Below are positions 19,920 to 28,854 of a stretch of DNA of 64,000 bases, piece by piece. How positions within the stretch are numbered: the first letter of the stretch is position 1; the number at the start of each line of letters is the position of its first letter. The notes under the pieces were generated by a model. It ran no database searches and was not told where the DNA came from. It saw only the letters and a program-made list of their open reading frames with translations. Both the position numbers and the translations under genes were made by a program. The stretch spans positions 40,749,124 to 40,813,123 of the forward strand of contig OY757016.1 of NCBI GenBank assembly GCA_963580285.1. The letters are read 5' to 3'. Source of the stretch: Lucinisca nassula (Eukaryota > Mollusca > Bivalvia > Lucinida > Lucinidae).

Positions 19920-20328
19920 TGTTACGAGCCAGGCGTAGCAGAAAGAAAAAGCAAACAAGCCTTTCGGAAAAATTTAACAAAATTTATTTAAAAGTTTACT
20001 TTAACCTGTAGAAGTAAGAAAATTAAATGTACTTAGCTCTGTTATGAAATATCCTGAATGAATCTATTTTCCTTGATCCCACAGAATTCACAGTCCAAAA
20101 TGAAAAGTAATATCCTTTAACAATCCAACACAGAATTTAGAAATAACTTTTCTTAAATGCCCAAACATCAAACTCCAAAGTCTGAGTCAATGAGAAAAAT
20201 CAAGCTCTTTTATAGACCCTAAGATTTCTCTAGAATGTTCCACAGGGCTGTGGAATAAGATTAGGTAATTTTCTAAAAATAATGCCACCCCGAACTTTCT
20301 AGAAGATTCTAAAATACTTTTCCTTGTA
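19920..20328 (-). repeat. 5' LTR of element 1, U3-truncated
   Basis: Starts 'tgttacgagccaggcgtagc' like the 3' LTR and follows it through 'aaaatacttttccttgta'. It then stops at about 20328, lacking the outer U3 part. The next base begins an LTR in the opposite orientation. Confidence 0.85.
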
Positions 20329-20845
20329 TGTACCCCACTGTGACCTAATAGTGCTATAAATATCTTGTTAATCTTCTTATAGAAGATTCTCGAAAACTGA
20401 GTCACAGATTAATTACATTTTTGTAAACAACATGTTTACAAGGAAAAGTATTTTAGAATCTTCTAGAAAGTTCGGGGTGGCTTTATTTTTAGAAAATTAC
20501 CTAATCTTATTCCACAGCCCTGTGGAACATTCTAGAGAAATCTTAGGGTCTATAAAAGAGCTTGATTTTTCTCATTGAGTCAGACTTTGGAGTTTGATGT
20601 TTGGGCTTATAAGGAAAGTTATTTCTAAATTCTGTGTTGGATTGTTAAAGGATATTACTTTTCATTTTGGACTGTGAATTCTGTGGGATCAAGGAAAATA
20701 GATTCATTCAGGATATTTCATTCAGAGCTAAGTACATTTAATTTTCTTACTTCTACAGGTTAAAGTTAACTTGTAAATAAATTTTGTTAAATTCTTTCAA
20801 AAGGCTTGTTTGTCTTTTTCTTTCTGCTACGCCTGGCTCGTAACA
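20329..20845 (+). repeat. Inverted solo LTR joined head-to-head to element 1
   Basis: Plus-strand copy of the same LTR family. It begins within U3 ('taccccactgtgacctaata') and runs to the complete R-U5 end 'gcctggctcgtaaca'. It lacks the first ~40 bp of U3 and the 135-bp segment of the 3' LTR. It is joined U3-to-U3 with the truncated 5' LTR, making a near-palindrome of about 0.9 kb. Confidence 0.88.
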
Positions 20846-20850
20846 GAAAT

Positions 20851-20891
20851 TGGGGGCTCGTCCGGGATATGAACCCGGGACCGCTCGCACC
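20851..20891 (+). other. Primer-binding site plus extended tRNA-Pro complement
   Basis: Starts with TGGGGGCTCGTCCGGGAT, a perfect 18-nt tRNA-Pro PBS, then continues 'atgaacccgggaccgctcgc' and 'acc'. That continuation is complementary to the T loop, variable region and 3' side of the anticodon arm of a eukaryotic tRNA-Pro, with two mismatches by my recollection of the tRNA. One mismatch falls opposite position 58, normally 1-methyladenosine. No gene is present. Confidence 0.75.
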
Positions 20892-20931
20892 ACCACGCAA
20901 CTCTGCTCAAACACAATCTCTTCCTTAATCC

Positions 20932-21144
20932 TTAACCCTTGTCCTGCTGAGCCCGGATATGCCTTTTCTTTGAAACAATGTTGATCCAGATCAGATGGCT
21001 TTTGAAGAAGCCATCTGATCAGGATCTTCATTGTTTGCCATCCAGTTTATGAATTTGTTGCAATAATTTGCATAAAGTGATCTGATTGGCTGATAATCAG
21101 TAGTGGGTGTGACATATTTAAATATTCAGCAGGCCAAGGGTTAA
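20932..21144. mobile_element. piggyBac-like MITE (family P), long-TIR subtype
   Basis: Ends TTAACCCTTGTCCTGCTGA and 'cagcaggccaagggttaa'. The palindrome 'cagatggcttttgaagaagc' / 'catctgatc' is bounded by 'aaacaatgttgatcc' and 'ggatcttcattgtttgc'. Sister of the copy at 1160-1372, in the other orientation. Confidence 0.85.
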
Positions 21145-21241
21145 TCAGATTGAGCTGTTAAGAAACTTAAACAGAGGCATCAAGGCAACATGAAGATTCA
21201 GAACTGCTAAAGGCAGTGTGATCTGAAAGCCCGACAAGATT

Positions 21242-21391
21242 CCCAGCAGGCAAATGACGCAATTATGACGTCACATCAACGTCGGTACAATGTCATAAAG
21301 GTATATGCAATGCTAAATCTACGTCGGCGCAACGTCATGGCGTTGCACCTACGTTGATTTGACGTTGCCCTAGCGACGTTTGGCTGCTGGG
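21242..21391. mobile_element. MITE with CCCAGCAG termini
   Basis: Left end 'cccagcaggcaaatgacgc', right end 'gcgacgtttggctgctggg' (inverted). About 150 bp rich in 'acgt' and 'tgacgt' pairs. Short TIR elements with this terminus are common in marine animals; I do not assign a superfamily. Confidence 0.65.
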
Positions 21392-21974
21392 TTGTCACCA
21401 ATGCACAATGAATATGTCATGATCAGCCTCATCCAGGTGAGAGATTTCGACGTGCGTCTCTAGTTCGCCCTTATCACTGGGAGACGACGCAAAATGAGCC
21501 CCAAAGCATTAAAGTAATGCAGCAGCAAGGACGGAGTATCTCGCAGCTGCTGAACCGTTGCACAACCGCACTACCTGTTACTAGTATATCCAGTGTGTGA
21601 AAATCTCCAGTAATTTTATCCCATTTTCGTCTACGTTTTATATTGAAATAATCCATTTTCAGTGTTATGACTGTCAGTTAGAGTCATTATAGGAATGAAT
21701 AAACATTTTGCAAAATGTGAAGGCCCTGATTTGCGGCGTCTGATCTGGGCCTTCACTGTTTGCCAGTCTTCCGTTTAGGATTTGCCGTCTAAAATGGGAT
21801 ATTACTATCGGGTTACTCTTGTTTTATGCTGTAACGTGGTGCAGTATACACACACAACCGCTAGTTTAATCGCAGTGTTATCTGTAAGAGGACTTCTTTC
21901 GCGATACAGGGCGACATATGACCTGTAGGAAAGTAATAATATACAGGTAACAGAGTGGACAATAATTAGAGAAA
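21392..21974 (+). promoter_or_regulatory. Region upstream of the USP gene
   Basis: The 5' flank and probable promoter/5'UTR of the USP gene; no exact start site can be called. It includes a shortened family P palindrome at 21707-21765 ('tgaaggccctgatttgcggc' to 'gggccttcactgtttgcc'). A clear TATA box at a suitable distance is not evident. Confidence 0.4.
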
Positions 21975-22086
21975 ATGGCGGAGGCGAAACAAACAGACCA
22001 TCATGAGACGAAAAGGGAGGACCATCACAAGCACGTGGCTCTTATAGCTATGGACGGAAGCGAACATTCGGATTACGCATTCCATT
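21975..22086 (+). CDS. Universal stress protein, exon 1 (gene spans 21975-51810)
   Basis: Exon 1 of a four-exon gene encoding a 176-residue UspA-domain protein. ATG at 21975 in 'gaaaatggcg'. The exon encodes a His/Lys-rich leader and then VALIAMDGSEHSDYAFH, the first beta strand and the Asp27 that contacts nucleotide in ATP-binding USPs. It ends after one base of codon 38 at a GTAAGT donor (22087). Exon lengths 112, 81, 110 and 228 nt join to one uninterrupted frame. The product is a small alpha/beta cytosolic ATP-binding protein with no signal peptide or membrane segment. USP-domain proteins respond to stress and are expanded in bivalves; the role of this copy is inferred only. The very long intron 1 (22087-42917) carries a gypsy element and several arrays. 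Confidence 0.92.
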
Positions 22087-22519
22087 GTAAGTAAATTGTC
22101 TACTTTTACTTTCGTTTTGATTGAAAAAACACGTGGGTTGAAGGGGCTAGAGAGAGGCTAACAGGCTAAGGTGGTGGTGTAAGAGGCGCCGTGTAAGGTT
22201 AGCAGTGATTGCGTATCTAATACTTGAGCAAATGTTCGTTTTGGAGATAGTGGGGGATTATTATAAACCAAACCAAACCCCTCCCCCAACCCCCTCTCTA
22301 TCTCCCTCGACCCCCCCCCCCCCCCCACCACACACACACAGGTCGATCAGAAGAACTCGGGGGGGGGGATGTCGGAAAAGGGACAAGAACGGCCTTTCTT
22401 GCACACAAGATAAGGAAATCCTGGACTCTCTAAATTCTTTTCTCACCCAGGTTATCCTAGTACCCAGAGTATGTTCACGTCTTTGTTGTGCACTGGTTGA
22501 AAAGGATGGCATGTAAGCC
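22087..22519. other. Start of USP intron 1; low-complexity tract
   Basis: Intronic. Contains a C-rich run and (CA)n at about 22285-22341 and a G-run near 22360-22368. The open frames across it on both strands are low-complexity artefacts. Confidence 0.7.
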
Positions 22520-22762
22520 GCCGTTAAGATTGATGTCACTGCACGTACAGTTACGTAAAAAAAGCCACACTATTGTCACCGAAATATGGCGGACGTCGAC
22601 AGTGACTGCATCCACTCTCAGAAATGAAAGGTGTGCAAGAAAAAGAATCTTATATGGGGTAGATAAAAAATCCGTCCCTCGTGATCACTGTCCGGCACCA
22701 CTCACTCGGCAAGCCAGTGACCCTCGGGACGGATTTTTCTATCCACCCATCACGCCCATGAA
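22520..22762. repeat. Hairpin repeat J, second copy
   Basis: Same order as 11820-12075: 'atatggcggacgtcg', 'agtgactgcat', 'aaaatccgtccctcgtgatc', 'actgtccggcaccactcac', 'cagtgaccctcgggacggat', 'tttttctatccacccatcac'. Confidence 0.65.
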
Positions 22763-23425
22763 TTTTTTTAGCTCACCGTCACGTAGTGACGAGGTGAGCT
22801 TTTGGGATCACTTTTCGTCCGTCGTGCGTCCGTGCGTCCGTCCGCGCGTCCGTAAACAATTCTTTAAACGACATCTCCTCCTAAACCACTGATCGGATTT
22901 TGACCAAACTTCACAGGAATGATCCTTAGGTGGACCCCTTTCAAAGTTGTTCAAATGGTTCCGGTCCGTTGCACATCTAGGTCATAGGAGCCAAAAAGAG
23001 ATTTTTTTCACCAAAAACTTAAAAAATCTTCTTCTCTGAAACCACAAGGCCCAGGTCTTTGATATTTGGTATGAAGCTTCATCTGGTGGACCCCTACCAA
23101 GATTGTTCAAATTATAGTGCTGGGGCCAAAAATGCCCCCGCTCCGGGGCCCTTTGGTTTTACATGGGCTTATATAGGGAAAATCTTTAAAAATCTTCTTC
23201 TCTGACACCGCAAGGCCCAGGTCTTTGATATTTGGTATGAAGCTTCATCTAGTGGACCCCTACCAAGATTGTTCAAATTATAGTGCTTGGGCCAAAAATG
23301 CCCCCGCTCCGGGGCCCTTTGGTTTTACATGAGCTTATATAGGGAAAATCTTTAAAAATCTTCTTCTCTGAAACCGCAAGGCCCAGGTCTTTGATATTTG
23401 GTATGAAGCTTCATCTAGTGGACCC

Positions 23426-23637
23426 TATAGTATAGTGAGTAGTTGAATGAGACCTTGTGAGAGTCTGTTCGAAGCCGATTGACAATTAATCTAAGCCCCG
23501 CCTACTCCATTAGATATGCACAAGCATTCTAAATAGCAGACACTTGTAGTATGTATGTCGATTATGTATGATGTATATTAAACCAGTAGTGTAGACTCAC
23601 ACCAGCCTTGTCTTATACTTAACCACTCGACACTACA
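23426..23637 (+). repeat. 5' LTR of element 2
   Basis: 212 bp, from TATAGTATAGTG to GACACTACA. The ends form a short imperfect inverted repeat (TATAGT / ACTACA). Contains 'gtatattaaacc' as a possible TATA-like region. The transcription start cannot be fixed. Confidence 0.92.
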
Positions 23638-23639
23638 TC

Positions 23640-23652
23640 TGGCGACGAGGAT
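23640..23652 (+). promoter_or_regulatory. Primer-binding site of element 2
   Basis: TGGCGACGAGGAT, two bases after the LTR. TGG matches the complement of the CCA end of a tRNA. I do not assign the tRNA species. Confidence 0.65.
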
Positions 23653-23771
23653 AAAAGTGTTTTAAAATCACCTGGATAACGATCTGTGAACATAATAATT
23701 TCGTTATTTTATGGAATTATTTCTGTTATAACAAACATTGTCAGCGCAATGTTCTGAAAACAAAGCTCATA

Positions 23772-26700
23772 ATGGCTACATCGTTACCAGCTTTTCCCAA
23801 ATTTGACACAAATGGGGACACTTCCTCACTTGGACATCGGTGGGAGAAATATCTCCAAAAGCTTGAAAACTTATTTGTCGGTATGAACATTGACAGTAAG
23901 AAAAGACGCAAGGCTCTGTTATTACACTACTCAGGAGACGAGGTATTCGACATCTTCCAAACCTTACCAAATACGGGAGACGAAAGTGGGTACGACGAAA
24001 CAAAAGAAGCCCTCACAACGTACTTCAAGCCACAAGTCAATGAAGAATTTGAAATCTTCCAGTTTCGCCAAATGAAACAATTGGAGTCAGAAACGGTGGA
24101 CGAGTTCGCGACACGCCTTAGGAAAAAAGCGGAGTATTGTAGCTTCACGGATAAACCAAGGGAGCTTAAATCCCAGATTCTTCAAGGATGTAAATCCGCA
24201 AAACTACGACGCAAGGTTCTCCAGGAAAATCTTACCTTGGAAAATATGTTGTTAGCTGCTAGGACAATGGAACTTGCAAATAATCAGGCAAAAGAAATGG
24301 AAAATGGACACTCCAATGACCTCAGTTTTGAACAGACAAATAAACTTAAGTCCGTGCCGAGCAAAAGAAGGCCCGAGCGTCAAAACAGACAGAGTCGGAA
24401 TGTAACTACAGGCCACAAAAATGTAAAATGCCGTAACTGCGGAGGTGATTTTCCTCACAAACAAGGCCCATGTCCTGCAAAAGGGAAGTTTTGTGCATAC
24501 TGTAAGAAACAGAATCATTTTGTTTCAGTTTGCCTCAAAAAGAAAAGGAAAGACGGTCGTAAAAATGGACAGTATGGAGTAAAACAAGTCGATCTTGACT
24601 CAGTTGTGTGCTCAGACTCGGAAAGTGAAGCCCACGAGTCGGACAATTCTGATTTGGACATTTCATTTGGAATAAAAGTCAATCAGGTGAAAAGAAAACC
24701 GCCGAAAACGGACGTTCTTATCAATGGGCTAAAATGCAGACTGCTAGTGGATTCAGGTAGTTCAATTAATTTACTGAATGAATCACTTCTTAATAGAATG
24801 AAAACACGGCCTGTAATCTCTAAGACAGATACAAAAGCGTATGCGTATGGACAAAAACATAAGTTACCGATCAAAGGAAACTTTACAGCGACTGTTGAGA
24901 CGTCTAAGAAAATATCGACAGCAGTGTTCTACATAATAGGTGGAAATAATGACTCTTTATTATCATATGACACCTCTGTTCAATTGGATATAATCCCAGA
25001 AATAAACTCTGTTCAGGAAGTAAACATAGACAATTCAGCTGGAAATGTGAGAAATTTGGTCAGACAATATTCGGACCTATTTAAGGGCATCGGAAAGTTG
25101 AAAGACACGCAAATTAAGTTGCACATCGATGAAACCGTTCAACCTGTGGCGCAACATCACCGCAGAATTCCGTTTCACATGCGTGAAAAAGTGGAAAATG
25201 AATTAGAAAGGCTGGAAAGTTTGGACATTATCGAAAAGGTAGACGGCCCAACAGACTGGGTAAGTCCTATTGTTATCGCACCACGAAAAAATGGAGACAT
25301 TCGAATATGTGTCGATATGAGAAAGGCAAATGAGGCTATCAAACGGGAAAGACACATCACACCTACAATCGATGATATCACCGCAAATTTAAATGGAGCA
25401 AAGATCTTTACGAAAATTGATATGAATAATGGCTTTCACCAGTGCGAATTAAGCCCTGAGAGTAGAAACATAACTGTATTCTCCACACACGTAGGACTAA
25501 GACGTTATAAACGGCTAAATTATGGAATTTCCGCCTCGCCGGAAATATTTAATAATGAAATAAGAAAGGCTTTAGACGGACTGAGCGGTTGTATCAATAT
25601 CAGTGATGACATAATTGTTTATGGGAAAGATCAACAAGAGCACGATAGGAATTTACAAGCAGTGTTTGAACGCCTTAAACATAAAAACCTGACACTCAAC
25701 AAAAGCAAGTGTTTATTCAGTCAGAAACAAGTGAAATTCTTTGGCTACATTTTCTCTGAAAATGGCATTTCAGCTGACCCGGAGATGGTAGAATCCATCA
25801 AAAATGCCAAGAAGCCTGCTACGCCCTCGGAAGTCAAGAGTTTTCTTGGAATGACAGGGTATGTTTCACGTTTTATTCCCCAATATTCAACCCTTACAGA
25901 ACCTCTACGGAGACTAACAAGAGAAAATGAACAGTGGTTATGGACTGATGAGCAAGAAAGTGCATTTCAGACATTAAAAGACAGATTAACAAGTGACACT
26001 GTCATGGTCTACTTCGACCCGTCAAAAGATACAGAACTATGGGTAGACGCATCGCCAGTAGGTTTAGGAGCAATATTATCCCAGGACAACAAAATTGTTG
26101 CTTACGCCAGCCGAGCGCTAAGCCCGGTGGAACAACGTTACTCTCAGACAGAGAGAGAATGTCTAGCTATAGTGTATGGTGTTGAACATTATCATTTGTT
26201 CTTGTTCGGAAAATCATTCACACTGATCACCGATCATAAACCTCTTACTGCCATATTTGGCGCTGGGAAGTTAAAGAACAAACAACAATCTCTAAGACTT
26301 GAACGTTGGAGATTACGTCTTGCTACATACGATTTCAAAGTGACATACAAAAAAGGTGACCTTATGATATCGGATTATATGAGCCGTCATCCGTTCAATG
26401 GCTATTCTGATCACAATTCTACCGAGGATTACGTACGACTCATAGCTTCAAATTCAGTACCCAAAGCACTGAATATGTGTGACGTAGCTTCTGCAACACA
26501 GCAAGACAAAACATTACAAAATGTAATCTTATCAGTCAAAACGAATCGATGGAGCAACAAACTGTGTCGGATTAACAGATCTTACGGAGTGTTTTCTAAG
26601 GTATCTCATGAACTCACTGTAGTGGAGGTAGATGGACAGGAGATATTATTGCGAGGATCAAGGTTAGTAATACCACTTAGCTTACAAAATCATGTTGTAA

Positions 26701-27722
26701 ACCTCGCACATGCAGGACACTTGGGAATTGTCAAAACAAAAACTTTGTTGAGAGAAAAGGTGTGGTTTCCATTTATTGACTCACTTGTTGAAGAAAAGTG
26801 CAAAAACTGTATACCGTGCCTATCTGTGTCAGCACATAACCCATCTGAGCCAGTAAAAGTCAGTGTATTACCCAATCAGGTTTGGGATGAAGTGTCAATA
26901 GACTTTCTCGGACCTATAAATGATACAAACTATGTTCTAGTTATCATTGATGACTACAGCAGATTCCCAATAACAGAGACATTGACATCTCTTACAGCAA
27001 AAGCAGTTATCCCAAGGCTAGAACGTATATTTTCCTTATTTGGAATACCCTCTGTATGCAGGTCAGATTCGGGACCACCCTTCCAAAGTGATGAATTCCG
27101 TCAGTTTGCTAAGCGCATGGGATTCAAACACCGTAGGATTACGCCGCTACATCCGAAAGCAAATAGTGTAGCAGAACGGTTTATGTCACCATTGCAAAAG
27201 GCAATAAAAACAGCTGTAATCGAAGGTCAAGACTATAAACAGGAAATGAATAAATTTCTAATGAACTTTCGTGCCTGCCCACATCCCAGTACAGGCATGG
27301 CCCCCGGGACAATCATGTTCAACAGACCTGTAAAAACATTTTTGCCACAGTTTTCGGTAAAACGTAGTGATAAACAAATCCGTAATCGGGACAGAAAAGC
27401 TAAGCTAAAACGCAAAGTATATGCGGATCAGAGAACGGGCGCAAAACAGTCAACGACTAAGCCAGGAGATGCCGTGCTCGTAAAACAGCCTAAAAAGAAT
27501 AAACTGACCCCGCCCTTTCATCCAAATCCAGGGACAATCATTAAGAAAAGGGGTTCGATGTTAACAGCACGTCATGGAGATAAAACGATCACTCGAGATG
27601 CATCGCATTTCAAACGGTTATCTGGTACGTTTGCTGGTCAAAGTCTACGTGGTACATTTCAGTCACGGGACTTACCGCAACGAGAGAGGAAAAAGCCAGC
27701 AAGATTCAAAGATTATGTGTAA
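23772..27722 (+). CDS. Gag-pol polyprotein of element 2
   Basis: 1316 codons without interruption. Gag capsid occupies about 1-200. Two zinc knuckles follow: C220/C223/H229/C234 and C241/C244/H249/C254. The aspartic protease has D327-S-G-S. RT spans about 450-700 with FTKIDMNNGFHQ (Asp550) and ISDD at 610-613 in place of the usual Y-x-DD, as is common in Mag-like elements. RNase H has WVDASPVGLGA (D759), TEREC and ITDHKPL. Integrase has a zinc region (H980, H983, C1010, C1013) and catalytic D1044 (SIDFLGP), D1099 (RSDSGPPF) and E1135 (SVAERF) with DD35E spacing. Every recognised catalytic residue is present. The ATG at 23772 is about 134 bp after the 5' LTR. Gag and pol are fused, with no frameshift site needed. 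Confidence 0.95.
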   Translation: MATSLPAFPKFDTNGDTSSLGHRWEKYLQKLENLFVGMNIDSKKRRKALLLHYSGDEVFDIFQTLPNTGDESGYDETKEALTTYFKPQVNEEFEIFQFRQMKQLESETVDEFATRLRKKAEYCSFTDKPRELKSQILQGCKSAKLRRKVLQENLTLENMLLAARTMELANNQAKEMENGHSNDLSFEQTNKLKSVPSKRRPERQNRQSRNVTTGHKNVKCRNCGGDFPHKQGPCPAKGKFCAYCKKQNHFVSVCLKKKRKDGRKNGQYGVKQVDLDSVVCSDSESEAHESDNSDLDISFGIKVNQVKRKPPKTDVLINGLKCRLLVDSGSSINLLNESLLNRMKTRPVISKTDTKAYAYGQKHKLPIKGNFTATVETSKKISTAVFYIIGGNNDSLLSYDTSVQLDIIPEINSVQEVNIDNSAGNVRNLVRQYSDLFKGIGKLKDTQIKLHIDETVQPVAQHHRRIPFHMREKVENELERLESLDIIEKVDGPTDWVSPIVIAPRKNGDIRICVDMRKANEAIKRERHITPTIDDITANLNGAKIFTKIDMNNGFHQCELSPESRNITVFSTHVGLRRYKRLNYGISASPEIFNNEIRKALDGLSGCINISDDIIVYGKDQQEHDRNLQAVFERLKHKNLTLNKSKCLFSQKQVKFFGYIFSENGISADPEMVESIKNAKKPATPSEVKSFLGMTGYVSRFIPQYSTLTEPLRRLTRENEQWLWTDEQESAFQTLKDRLTSDTVMVYFDPSKDTELWVDASPVGLGAILSQDNKIVAYASRALSPVEQRYSQTERECLAIVYGVEHYHLFLFGKSFTLITDHKPLTAIFGAGKLKNKQQSLRLERWRLRLATYDFKVTYKKGDLMISDYMSRHPFNGYSDHNSTEDYVRLIASNSVPKALNMCDVASATQQDKTLQNVILSVKTNRWSNKLCRINRSYGVFSKVSHELTVVEVDGQEILLRGSRLVIPLSLQNHVVNLAHAGHLGIVKTKTLLREKVWFPFIDSLVEEKCKNCIPCLSVSAHNPSEPVKVSVLPNQVWDEVSIDFLGPINDTNYVLVIIDDYSRFPITETLTSLTAKAVIPRLERIFSLFGIPSVCRSDSGPPFQSDEFRQFAKRMGFKHRRITPLHPKANSVAERFMSPLQKAIKTAVIEGQDYKQEMNKFLMNFRACPHPSTGMAPGTIMFNRPVKTFLPQFSVKRSDKQIRNRDRKAKLKRKVYADQRTGAKQSTTKPGDAVLVKQPKKNKLTPPFHPNPGTIIKKRGSMLTARHGDKTITRDASHFKRLSGTFAGQSLRGTFQSRDLPQRERKKPARFKDYV

Positions 27723-28631
27723 ATGTGTAAAACTGTGTTTAAAGGGCCATAATAATGCCCAGAATGTGTAAAATGTGTTAAAAGGGCCATTATAATGCCC
27801 AGGATGTGTTTAAAGTGGTTTTAAAGTGATTTTGCATACAAATTTTGCCTCTCTAATTAAGTAAATTGATGTTAAGCTTTTCAGCTCATTATCACTATTC
27901 CAGTGTTTATGGGCCGTAAGGCTACTAGTTTTTATTTTCTGTTTTGTGTTGTTGTTTTTTTTTTGTCACTGCGCAATTTTACTTTGTTTCCCCTAAAGAA
28001 AAAGGGAACTGGCAAGATTTGTATCCAACTGACGCTTTTTATATTTTGTTCAGTATACAAAAAAATTGTCAAACAATTTCAGGATTGATTAATGAGGCTG
28101 CATTCTCTAGTTCAGACGTACTGTAATTTTATTATTGGACAATCCTGTAAGTGCCAAAAGTTAATTTGGAAAATCAACATCTCTCAACAGGCTGCTTTAA
28201 CACGGCAGATTATGAATCAATTGAAACTGTCATTTCCTGCTTAATATGTTTTCATGCGTCGTTAACATGTTTAGTTTTAATTCCAGGCTTTGATTGAAAT
28301 GGCAGACATATAGTTTACAAACAATTAACTCAAACCAAAACTGATAGATCTAACCTTCAAAATAATAAACTGTGAGCAGATTTACGTGTTCAGACATTTC
28401 GGCTTCAAACAAGCGTGTGAATGAAATTTCTGTGACAAACAATTTTGTGACTTGCCGTAGAAAAGAGACTTTAAGTCACATGGTTTTGAGAAAGGTATTA
28501 TCAAAACATTTTCGAACATTAAAACGTTTTACACTTTCTTTAAAGTAATAGTAATAGAGCTTAGAGTGTTAATGCTGTTTACAATCTGCAGGTTTGCTCA
28601 TTATCATTTACGTAATATTCATTCTTTAAAC
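27723..28631 (+). other. 3' untranslated region of element 2
   Basis: About 0.9 kb between the gag-pol stop and the polypurine tract. Opens with a short duplication ('aaagggccat.ataatgccca' twice at about 27739-27802). No ORF of substance. There is no env gene. Confidence 0.8.
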
Positions 28632-28642
28632 AAAAGGAGGGA
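28632..28642 (+). promoter_or_regulatory. Polypurine tract of element 2
   Basis: AAAAGGAGGGA directly before the 3' LTR, the expected primer for plus-strand synthesis. Confidence 0.8.
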
Positions 28643-28854
28643 TATAGTATAGTGAGTAGTTGAATGAGACCTTGTGAGAGTCTGTTCGAAGCCGATTGAC
28701 AATTAATCTAAGCCCCGCCTACTCCATTAGATATGCACAAGCATTCTAAATAGCAGACACTTGTAGTATGTATGTCGATTATGTATGTTGTATATTAAAC
28801 CAGTAGTGTAGACTCACACCAGCCTTGTCTTATACTTAACCACTCGACACTACA
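28643..28854 (+). repeat. 3' LTR of element 2
   Basis: 212 bp, identical to the 5' LTR except for one base. Followed by the target duplication GACCC and resumption of the array unit. Confidence 0.92.

Larger units (their letters stand above)
13895..20328 (-). mobile_element. Gmr1-like Ty3/gypsy LTR retrotransposon (element 1)
   Basis: Read on the minus strand: 5' LTR remnant (20328-19920), primer-binding site (19914-19897), a gag-protease-integrase ORF (19617-16048), RT (15998-15294), RNase H (15279-14728), a purine tract just above 14583, and the 3' LTR (14582-13895). Integrase lies before RT. That order is typical of Ty1/copia, but the RT, RNase H and capsid are of gypsy type. Gypsy elements with this order were described as the Gmr1 group, and their capsid is the published source of the vertebrate SCAN domain. 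The copy is inactive: two frameshifts, a nonsense codon and a lost integrase Asp. I found no simple target-site duplication because the right end is rearranged. Confidence 0.9.
23426..28854 (+). mobile_element. Intact young Ty3/gypsy LTR retrotransposon (element 2)
   Basis: 5' LTR 23426-23637, primer-binding site from 23640, a single gag-pol ORF 23772-27722, a polypurine tract 28632-28642 and the 3' LTR 28643-28854. The whole is flanked by the 5-bp duplication GACCC (23421-23425 and 28855-28859). The insertion falls exactly inside a 166-bp array unit. The two 212-bp LTRs differ at one position (a/t in 'gtatgatg' versus 'gtatgttg'), so insertion was recent. RT and integrase resemble the Mag/SURL-like lineage whose proteins are often annotated 'K02A2.6-like'; no chromodomain is evident. 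Confidence 0.95.

Noticed and set aside
20851..20891. Genomic tRNA-Pro gene on the minus strand
   Set aside because: It includes the complement of CCA, starts exactly at the PBS position and stops near the anticodon loop, so it is a cDNA copy of primer tRNA rather than a gene.
22205..22539. Proline/threonine-rich and glycine-rich frames on both strands
   Set aside because: Produced by C-run and (CA)n low complexity.
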